Source: Rhizophagus sp. LPA8_4_AMF (lineage: Eukaryota; Glomeromycota; Glomeromycetes; Glomerales; Glomeraceae). From it: a stretch of 64,000 bases of DNA. The notes below the pieces were generated by a model. It did not search any database, was not told where the DNA came from, and saw only the letters and a list, made by a program, of their open reading frames with translations. Positions 54,825-64,000 of this stretch are shown here, piece by piece; position 1 is the first letter of the stretch; each line of letters starts with the position of its first letter. Location: assembly GCA_021464525.1 (NCBI GenBank), contig JADRCO010000019.1, positions 1 through 64,000 of the forward strand, given 5' to 3'. A program made the translations under genes and the position numbers.

Positions 54825-57800
54825 ATGTCAAAAATATTTGTTAAAAATATTCCAAATGATGCTATAGCAGGCGATGTAGCTGATGCTTTGTCAAAATATG
54901 GACCTATATTGAACGTTGAATTGAAAAGACCAAAAATTATGAGAAATCAGAATTCTCTTTTTGGTTTTGTAATATTTGAGGAAGAAAATGATGCGCAGGA
55001 TTGTGTTTCATTGGCATTTTTTTATCCTCCAGATTGCATGGGAACGTCTTTATGTATACATCCCTTTAAAGGGAATATGAAAGGACGAGAGAAATCTAGT
55101 AAGGCGTATGAGACGGCTAAATTTCTTTTATCAAATATTGAAATTGGAAGCTGGGGTAAGCAATTATCTATAACGCACATGCGTGAAAGAAGAAATAATG
55201 GTGGCTTTCCAGAACAATTTACGTTCTTAACAGAATGGATATATCCAAACTATTATGAAACGCCTACTATATGTTTTTCAAAGGCTGATGAAGCTTTAAT
55301 ATTAGAAGGGTTCAATTTACCGGGTGAATCTTCAAAAAAACGACGTGTCAAGATTTCTTTTCGCAGTTTGGCTGGAAATTCGCGTGGAATTTTTCTTGAT
55401 ACAAAAAACCAGAAAGATGGGGCAGTTTCTCTTTACATCAGCCTAAAGCGACCGCCGTACCTTTATTGCAAAGCTGGCGAGTTAGTTAAATCAGAAAAAA
55501 TTGGTATTACTTCGTGGTACCAGGAAGAACAGGATTTTTGGATCAGAACTTTTGATTGGACCGGAAATGTTAACATATTTGGTAGATGTTTAGTATATAG
55601 GTTAATCTTTAGAGATAATATTGATCAATTGCGTGATGTGTTAAATAATTTTGTAATAAGAGGTGTTCCACGTCCTATGCCCCAATGCGTGGTCAAATGT
55701 ATTGAAAGTTTAGATTATTCAAGACATCATTTTGATGTGATATGTCAAATATTGCCCTTTAAAATTTGTTTTTTATTGGAAAGTTTAGTGTCTTACGGAA
55801 AATTGACACTCTATGAAATCGAAGAAGAATTGGGTGAACAATTAGCTGAATTAATTTACTATGAAAATCAAGAAATGGTGGCATGGCATGCACTTAATCA
55901 GATATCGACGAAATATTGGGATCCTTTCGATAAAAGATATCAAGAACGCCCGGTCTCAATTTTTAAAACTGCGCTAAAAAATTTTTGTGATAAAATTAAC
56001 GTTTGGCGCCCTTCAGATCCATTGGCAAACAGTTCTCGTTGCGTATGGATAAACCACGCAACCATTACTCCAACTAAAATGTATTTCGATGGACCTAATT
56101 ATGAGTCATCGAATAGAATATTACGCTTATATGAAGATAAGATAGATCGTTTCTTACGTGTTTCGTTTATGGATGAAAATCTTGATAGGTTATACGTAAT
56201 TAAATATGAAAGTATTGATATAATAAGGAGAATAGTTACTATACTAAATACCGGAATTTGTTTAGCTGGACGACATTATGAATTATTAGCATTTTCGTCG
56301 TCACAGCTAAAAGAAGCTTCATGTTGGTTTGTTGCATCTGATGGAGAATTCAACGCAAATTTTATTCGTGCTAACATGGGAGATTTCAGGTAGGTTATAA
56401 ATTTTAATCTTTTAAAATTATCGTATAACGGTATTAAATTAAGCGATTTATTTTAATTAGCGGCATTCAGGCTCCTTCATTATATGCAGCTCGAATGGGC
56501 CAATGTTTTACAAGCACTATTGGAACGTTGATATTAAATCAAGATCAAATAATGGATATTCCGGATATCACAAGGAATAATCACAACTTTAGGTATGAGA
56601 TAACCATTCTGAATCATCGTTTTGAATTTAAGAAATTATAATCATTTCAATTTATTTTTCAGTGATGGTTGTGGAAAAATATCGGAGAGCCTAGCCAAAC
56701 GTGCAGCGAAAAGGTATTGGGGAAAAAAGCCAAAAGACAAGGAAATTCCTTCAGTGTTCCAAATTCGGTTTGGTGGATGTAAGGTATGGATTATAATGAC
56801 CAATTTATGTTAAAATATTATTTCTGAAATAATTTAACCTATCCTTATTTTAAATTTATTTTAGGGAGTAGTTGCAGTTGATCCAAGTCTTGAAGGTGAC
56901 GTCCTATGCATACGCCCCAGTCAAAAAAAATTTATCGCACCTTCTTCCATCTTGGAAATTGTTAAGACGGTTAAAAATCCGTTGCCTGGTCATTTAAACC
57001 GACAGATTATATTATTACTGTCGGCGCTTGGAGTACAAGATGATGTGTTTATCACTCTCCAAAACGAAATGCGCGTAGATATAGACTCGATGATGACTAA
57101 TGAGGAAAAAGCGCGCAAAATTGTAAAACGTAATATTGGTACAAGAGAGTGTTCCCATGTTATGCGTACAATTCTTAGTATGATTGACGCGGTTCGTATT
57201 GAATATATTTTATCATATTATAGACTCAATTAGGTTATTTTTTAAAAAAATAATTTGTAATTTTAGGGAATGATGAGAGGAACCGTTGATCCGTTCCTAA
57301 AAGCACTCTTGGAATGCAAACGAGTTTTTGCGTTGAAATCTCTTAGATACAAAGCGCGTATTTTAATGCCCAAGTCATTTTTATTACTAGGTGTCATTGA
57401 TGAAAGTGGAATTTTGGAAGAGGATGAAATTTTCATTCAAACTTCTACCATCGTTTCCGAACATCAAACATTTGATTCGACGAACAATAAAGTTCAAAGA
57501 GAGCACAAAGTTTGGACGGGTCAAGCTAGTAAGTTTTTCATATATTACAGATTATATGTAAAATATCTTGATTTATTTTAATATTCTTGAATAGTGATTA
57601 CCAGGAACCCGTGTTTGCATCCTGGTGATATCAGGAAGGTTCAAGCAGTAGACGTCTCAGATAAATTATCCCATTTAAGAAACTGCGTGGTATTCAGTCA
57701 AAAAGGAGATAGACCCTTACCAAATCTTCTGGTATGCAATAATATATATATATATATATATTTTTTTTAAAAAAAAAATTTACTAATTTATGCATTTTGT

Positions 57801-58957
57801 AATTTTTTAACATAATAGTCTGGAGGCGATTTAGGTAATAATTAATTTTATTTCATAATCTTGTTACAATCATTAATTTATTTTACATAAATAAGATGGA
57901 GACGAATTTTTCGTTTGTTTTGACGAACGAATTCTCATAAACTCGAATGAAGACCCAATGAATTACGATCCTCCGGATAGAAAAATCATAGAAGATAGAC
58001 CAGTCGAAATATCTGACGTTTGCGAATTTTTTAAAGATTTCATGTTGAATGATCGTCTTGGTCAAATTGGAAATCTTCATTTAGCTTATGCGGATCATAG
58101 TATAAGCGGTGTTAGATCTGAAGAATGTATTAAACTAGCCGAACTGGTATGTAGTTAATAATATTTTCGAGCAACTTTAAATTAATTACTAATGTTTTTA
58201 ATTATTTATTTAGCATTCAAAAGCAGTCGACTTTAATAAAACGGGAGTTCCAGTAGACGATAGTCTACCCCTCATTAGTAAATATCCTGATTTCATGGAG
58301 CATAAATTCAAAGAATCATATCGATCCGAAAAAATACTTGGACGATTATATCGTAATATCAAAATCGATAAACCAAATAGTGATCCTCTGTTAAAATATA
58401 ATGCAGAAGACATAGCTCCAAATGAAGATTTTATGTTTGATGGATTTGAAGATTATATTGATGAGGCCACCGTTTTTCGGGATAATTATAATGGCGAAAT
58501 TCGTAATCTTATGAAAAAGTACAGAGTTAAGACGGAAGCGGAGATTTTAACCGCACAATTGTTGGGATACAAACGGACAGATGGCAGAAAAAAGCAAGAC
58601 ATACGGGAAGCGATTGCCGGCACAATATCGCATATTATTTATAATTATCGAAAACGATTCTTAATTGGATTGACTCAGGATACCAATGACGATAATAATT
58701 CGGATGATACCACACCTTTTAGTTTATATACACAGATTCCAATAAACGATGAATCTAAAGCAAAAGCTTGCGCGTGGTATCACGTAACTTATAACCAGAA
58801 AGAACATCCTGATCGAGGAGGCAAGACTTGTCTTTTAAGTTTTCCATGGGTTGTAGCAGATGTGTTATTAGAAATCCGTATGGACAACCACCTGGAAATG
58901 ATGTCGAATTTGATCAGAGATTTAGATATTTCATCTTTGGAAAATAATATTGGATAA
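54825..58957 (+). CDS. RNA-dependent RNA polymerase (eukaryotic RDR family), nine exons
   Basis: Exons by splice signals and protein continuity: 54825-56389, 56461-56592, 56663-56783, 56865-57191, 57267-57528, 57595-57731, 57819-57834, 57896-58146, 58214-58957. They sum to 3,555 bases in frame, 1,184 residues, a normal length for the family. The N-terminus is RRM-like (KIFVKNIPNDA, NSLFGFVIFEEEN). Typical RDR segments follow: SNRILRLYEDKIDRFLRVSF, GRHYELLAFSSSQLKEASCW, PSLYAARMGQ, DGCGKISE, PKSFLLLGVIDESG, TRNPCLHPGDIRKVQAVD. The catalytic SGGDLDGDEFF is split by an intron inside the second Asp codon. The C-terminus has KACAWYHVTY. It makes dsRNA from RNA templates to feed silencing. All key motifs are intact. 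Odd: a 16-nt exon 7, a GTTCGT donor after exon 4, and an AAG acceptor before exon 8. Confidence 0.92.
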
Positions 58958-60963
58958 CAATCAACAGATGGGGTATTAAGTAGAATCATAAACATGTCAT
59001 TTATCGTATTTGCAAAATATTTTTTTCTTATGTTATACCATCTTATATTTACAATATAATTCACAGTTCAACGAACTACATTAGATTTATTTAGGTTAGA
59101 TTTTGGTTGGCATATTACATACGTGCATTGGTTTTATTTTTTGATATTTACCGTACATATTTTCATTTTCAAATATATATAATTTTTCCGCATTAAATAT
59201 TCCTCATCTAACTTCAATAAATTAGTCATCTTCATGTTCATAATTTTAATAATCAATGAATAACATTCATAATTAATAACTTTTTGACCATTTTATTACC
59301 CTCGTCAATTAAGATTAATGAGCGTTTGGCATTTCGGTACAAATTCTTGGAAATAGCGGGCAACAGGTGCGTTTTAGATGAGGCACATAAGAAAAGCTTT
59401 AGTGACAAGGAATGTAAGAAGTATTAAATGTCATCTGACGATTTATTCGAAGTGTGTTGGATTTTAAGTAAATAAACTGAGATCATTGCTAACAAATTGT
59501 CTATATGAATTAATAAATTTGTTCTACTATTGAAATAAACTACGTCCAAGTATAATATGGTGAGCTCCAAACGGTCAGGATTGACGATAAGTAGAGTTTG
59601 GAACCGGTTAAGATGGTCAAGCGGTTAAGAATTAAGATATGATATGTCTGTTAATCAGTCTGTTAAAGGTATGTCACGATCACGAGATTATCAGAATAAT
59701 ATTATAGCGAAATTGTAACAGATTCTGGCCAGAATTAAGATTTAAATTTTGCGTAATGCATTAATTCCGTCAAATTTAATGCCGGCCAGAAATTAAGTTT
59801 TAACAGGTTATTAACCTCAAACGATAAATCCTAAGTGCAAGAAAACAACATTTAAAATGAAATAAAAATATGAAACGATTTTACCACATTGTATAGGCTT
59901 GAATATTAATATGTAATGATGTAAACATTAGTTAATTCTTACTGCCGTACATTCCCCAAACATATTAAAGTATTCTGAATTGGACTGGATTTAGTGATTT
60001 ATTTATTAATAATCATATAGTGTACCTTCTAAAGTAGATTTGTAGCGAAACTCAAATATTCTTTTTTATAATTTATTAAAGACAACTAAGATCTTTAATC
60101 AAAAAATGAGAAAATATGTAAAGAGCAGGACAATCTTTCCATTTATGAAAAATGTTTTAATTTAAAATGATCAAAAAATCTAATAAAAGCAAACGTAAAA
60201 AAAAAAATAAAATGAAACTACTTTAATACTTTGGTCAGCAAATCAAAAATTTCAAGGGTCATGTTAAACTTACTATATAAACTAATTTCTCCTTAGATAA
60301 GTCAATATGATAATACAATTTTTTTTTTATAATTCTCTTCCACTCACAAATTTTTCTTCATCTGACTTTGAATTTATTCTCATTACTTACAAGCTAACTC
60401 TCCATAAATGAACCATTTATAAGTGCACACTCATATTTGAGTAAAGTCACATATATGGAGAGTTAATTGTACATAATAATTCAAGTATGATTAACCGTGG
60501 TTTGCAAGGCGGTTTAAATATTTCTAACCATGGTCTAATCAAACTAATTTTGATATGAAATGTTAATTTAGTGAATTAGAATTAATGAGATGATAATTTT
60601 TTAGTTCTAGATGAAAGTATAAAATATAAAAATGGTTTGTTCAAATCGCCGGTTTTTGAACTGACTCGAACCGATCCCATCCCTACTTTTATATTGAATT
60701 AAGCTTGCTAAAACGTTAGAATGTTGGTCTTTTGATATTGACAAATTAACAGTTTGTTTCTACGGACAAAACTGCTTTTCTTTCTTGAAAATCAAGTTTT
60801 TCAAGCCATCTTTTAATAATGGCAAACATCTGATAGATTACTACAAAACAACAAAAATACTTGCCTTAAAATTTCAATTATAGTTGAAGTCGCTTGCCTA
60901 TAGGTACCACAATTTTTCATTGTTGTTTGTTAGTAGATGTTAGGACCGTAGAGGAATCATTCA
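58958..60963. other. Spacer between RdRP and MFS genes, left part
   Basis: No supported gene. TCTGGCCAGAATTAAGATTT (about 59724) and GCCGGCCAGAAATTAAGTTT (about 59783) form a two-copy direct repeat. Around 60484-60680, AACCGTGGTTTGCAAGGCGG and AAATCGCCGGTTTTTGAACT then CTCGAACCGATCCCATCCCT look like parts of a hAT-type non-autonomous element (ends in CATCCCTA). Confidence 0.4.
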
Positions 60964-60989
60964 AAATCCCGACGATAAAGACGTTCACA

Positions 60990-61210
60990 ATCTTGACAAA
61001 TCATAATCCCAAAATTCAATATCCTGACGTTCGTTATCATTTACAGTAAAATTCTTCGCAAAAATTAATATTATTATTAATTTTATAATAAAAATGTAAT
61101 TTTTGCATCATAAAGATATAATATTTTAATTTTTAATAAATTAATATAATTGTAAGGAAGATAACAAGTGTCGAGATGATTGAATTGTCGGAATTATAAT
61201 TTGTCAGGAT
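60990..61210. mobile_element. MITE-like element with imperfect 40-bp inverted ends
   Basis: 60990-61028 (ATCTTGACAAATCATAATCC ... ATCCTGAC) corresponds to the reverse complement of 61170-61210 (GTCGAGATGATTGAATTGTC ... TTGTCAGGAT), roughly three quarters identical. The core is AT-rich. Its right end touches the next element. Confidence 0.6.
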
Positions 61211-61374
61211 TACAGCTGATTTCATAATATACGGGACACCTAGTCACGTACCGAGAGACAACTCGGTACATTCGGTAAAACTCGGTAAAGTTCAGAATAA
61301 GGTAAAACTATATTGTTAGGTTCGGAGCACTGGTCCGAGCACAGCGGTGTATATATTATGAAATCAGCTGTAAT
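61209..61374. mobile_element. 166-bp element with perfect 23-bp inverted ends
   Basis: 61209-61231 (ATTACAGCTGATTTCATAAT then ATA) is exactly the reverse complement of 61352-61374. The centre carries CTCGGTA/TTCGGTA and GGTCCGAGCAC motifs and no open frame. A perfect 23-bp match suggests recent insertion or selection for a hairpin. Confidence 0.75.
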
Positions 61375-61417
61375 GAACGTTGGTCTTGTATTATAGCGAG
61401 ATTCTGATTAAATACTA

Positions 61418-61600
61418 TACTGTATAGCACTGCCTAAAATACCCAGGGTCTATATCAATTTCAGCCAATTAAAAATTGAATCGTACCCGGGGGTACCTTG
61501 TATGGAACATGGAAAAATCGGCCAGAATTAGCCTAATTTTACCAGAATTAAAAATTATCCTCTACATAACATACCGTACCTTAGTCAGTGCTATACGGTA
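61418..61600. mobile_element. 183-bp MITE-like element
   Basis: TACTGTATAGCACTGCCTAA at 61418-61437 matches the reverse complement of TTAGTCAGTGCTATACGGTA at 61581-61600 with two mismatches. Third inverted-repeat element in a row within 650 bp. Inside are ACCCGGGGGTACC and GGCCAGAATTAG motifs. Confidence 0.65.
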
Positions 61601-62566
61601 GTAGGATTATATATTTTTAAAGAAGTGCTTAACTTATCAAGCGGAGCATTTAAAAAAAGAACATTTAACTTCAAAGCACTAAAAAATTTTGAATTTTTGA
61701 AAATGAAAACCACTTTTCTAAATAGTTTATATATATTTTAAAATGGGTATAAATTTTACATAAAAAGTCTAGCATTAAAACATGAAATGCTTAACCCATT
61801 TTTTTTTGTATAAAATCAATAAATATATGTAATTACGTGATCATTTATTTAGCCCAATAAATAAGCGAGAAGGTAATATATGTATATGTATTTATAGTTT
61901 CGAACAATAATTCTTTAGATAAAGAACAATTGATATTATTGATCTTCTGATCACTAGTCACACAAAATATAATAAATAATTCTGTGAATATGATGTGAAA
62001 TCCCTTTATCCTTTTTTCACATGGTAAAGCCGGATGTCTTCATCATAAACTATCGCTCTAATTTAAATATTTTCAAATTATTGGATCGGTCGGAATTTTC
62101 GAATTCGGAAAAATGTAATTGTTTGTTGACCGACAAACCGTGGGAAAATTCAGATTAAATTAATTACAAAAATAGTAAAAGATAGATTACTATGAAATCA
62201 TAACAACGCGCAATTTACTTCTTTACAATGCAAATTACTTATGAAAAAGAATTAAAACCTTTTATGTAAAGCGTTTTCATTTATTCATTCAATGCAAACC
62301 CGCAAATAAAGTTAATTTTTTGAAACGAGGAGTTTAAATTATTTATGATGATGTACCGATTGTACCCGTCATATTAATAGCGATCTCTTTTTTCATGATT
62401 TAATTGAGCTCAAATTGGAAGTGATTTTTTAGAATTTTTAGTTAATAAAAAGAAGAAAATAATTATGGTTAGTAGGAAAATAAAATTTTTTTAATTATAA
62501 ATACAACCAATTTATTAAAAAATCAAATTATATAGGCACTATTAACCCCACACTTTATCAACAAAA
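61601..62566. other. Upstream region of the MFS gene
   Basis: AT-rich, no supported gene. Motifs GTGCTTAACTTATCAAG and ATGCTTAACCC at about 61626 and 61788 may be decayed ends of another element. Confidence 0.4.
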
Positions 62567-64000
62567 ATGGAAATTGATAATGAAAAATTCCAAAAAGATG
62601 AAGAATCTAATAATAACGAAGAGAAATTTGTTGAGAATAAAGAATTTGAAAAAAAATTATTACGAAAAATAGATCTCAGAGTTATGCCTTTATTAACTTT
62701 GTTATATCTCTTAAGTTTCTTGGACAGGTAATTTAATACAGCGATTACATTTTTGTATAATATTACTCATTTAATCATTAAGCATTCCTTACCAATTATT
62801 ATTAGAGTAAATATTGGAAACGCGAAATTGGCACATATTGAAGCAGATCTAGGATTAGTTGGAACTCAATTTAATTGGAGCCTAAGTATTTTCTTCATGT
62901 AAGCAACCTTTTCAAACTAAGATACTTTTGATATACTGTAAATTGAGTAATAAGACAATGATATATTCTTTTTTTGTAGTGGATATATTTTATTTGAAGT
63001 TCCTTCGAATTTCATGCTCATTAAGACAAATCCAACTGTGTGGAGTAAATAATGGTTTATTATTTCTTTAAATTATCTTTGAATATGTATTCTTAAGATT
63101 CAATTTATATTTTAGTTCCTTTTATAATGGTATCATGGGGACTTGTAATGACGCTTATGGCATTTGTAAGTTTCAACTTTCGAAGCAAGAAATTAATTAA
63201 ATATTAAATTTAAAATCAAAATTAATATTAAATTCATTTTTTAGGTGAAGAATTTTCCAGGGTTAATGACGGCAAGATTTTTTTTAGGTGCCTTTGAGTC
63301 AGGATTATTCCCGGGCGCAATATATTATATAACCACATGGTATAAGCGATCAGAAACAAACTATCGTATAGCCATATTTGCTGTTGGAACTAGTTTTGCT
63401 GGTTCGTTTAGCGGTTTATTAGCATTTTGTATTGTAAGATTAGATGGATGGTTACATCTAAAAGGGTGGCAGTGGGTATGTATTAAATATTCTTTTTTGT
63501 TACGATAATTTTCTCTTACTGATAAGATTTTTTTAATTTTAAACAGTTATTTTTAATTGAAGGATTAATGACAGTTATAGTATCTGTAATGTCTTATTTC
63601 TTACTCTCTGATTATCCTGAAAAAACCAAATGGCTTAGTGATGAAGAACGTAAATATGCTGTTGGTCGATTAAAAAATGATGCAGGAAAAGCTCATATAG
63701 CACACTTTGATAAAAAACAAATTTACGCCGCATTAACAGATTGGGTACGTAAATATTTATAATAATGTAAATATTATTTAAAGATCATTTTTTAATGTTC
63801 ACTTTTAATTGTTTTTTTTTTTTAGAAAGTTCATTTAGCTATGTTACATCTTGCCGTAAGTTCAATAACATTTTATTCTTTCGCATTATTTATTCCATCA
63901 ATAGTAAATGGAATGGGATTTGATTTTGGTAATTATATTTCAAATTAAGTAGTTCTCATATCATAGTTATTCAAATAATTTATTTATTATTTTTTAAACC
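62567..64000 (+). CDS. MFS transporter, anion:cation symporter (Dal5-like) family, 5' part
   Basis: Start MEIDNEKFQKDEE; the gene runs off the window end. Exons inferred: 62567-62727, 62806-62898, 62980-63045, 63116-63165, 63245-63475, 63547-63744, 63826-about 63928. Features: LLRKIDLRVMPLLTLLYLLS then FLDRVNIGNAK (helix 1 and its loop), GLVGTQFNWSLSIFF, ARFFLGAFESGLFPGAIYYI then TTWYKR (typical of the family), and LSDYPEKTKWLSDEER before the central loop. Relatives take up allantoate, nicotinate, biotin and similar anions through the plasma membrane with protons. Substrate cannot be told here. Odd: exon 3 has one base too many (GAAGTTTCCTTCG where the family EVPSN would need one T fewer), so the frame is disrupted at about 62998-63003. 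This is either an error in the sequence or a real lesion. Confidence 0.8.

Overview
The window is AT-rich (roughly three quarters A+T), with short GT-AG introns of about 60-90 bp, large BTB, F-box, Sel1 and MATA-type HMG-box families, and an RDR-type RNA-dependent RNA polymerase. This fits an arbuscular mycorrhizal fungus (Glomeromycotina), most like Rhizophagus. The assignment rests on gene families and composition, not on a database match.

Layout. (1) 1-21.5 kb: a same-strand array of seven whole BTB-BACK-SPRY genes (starts 1070, 4809, 6551, 8828, 10696, 16567, 18429) and three relics (3379-4535, 8391-8450, 20690-21475). One F-box gene (13777-15438) sits inside it. The proteins look like substrate adaptors of cullin-3 ubiquitin ligases with a SPRY recognition domain. 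The array falls into two subgroups and shows blocks of exact identity suggesting gene conversion. The two downstream whole copies start MGxxxS, a possible N-myristoylation signal. (2) 23-24.1 kb: a reverse-strand protein with two HMG-box units in one reading frame, as if tandem genes had fused. (3) 25.2-33.1 kb: a lineage-type protein family with one whole gene (32478-33134, minus) and two relics, partly within a segmental duplication. It is mixed with short transposons, a LINE/SINE tail with a 15-bp target duplication, a minisatellite and telomere-like repeats. (4) 33.1-48.3 kb: mostly non-coding, with one MATA-HMG gene (39866-40606, minus), small inverted-repeat elements and several tandem repeats. 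(5) 48.3-49.9 kb: a Sel1-repeat protein. (6) 51.3-59 kb: a head-to-head pair made of a protein with three dsRNA-binding-like domains (minus) and a full-length RNA-dependent RNA polymerase with nine exons (plus). A 16-nt micro-exon there carries the first part of the catalytic DLDGD motif. (7) 59-62.5 kb: non-coding, with nested inverted-repeat elements. (8) 62.6 kb to the end: the 5' part of an MFS transporter of the anion:cation symporter (Dal5-like) type, with one apparent frame disruption.

How they may work together: the array and F-box gene point to a fast-changing set of ubiquitin-ligase adaptors. The dsRBD/RdRP pair is a candidate RNA-silencing module. The HMG genes belong to the expanded MATA-HMG family of these fungi. 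All functional links are inference from domain content and position.
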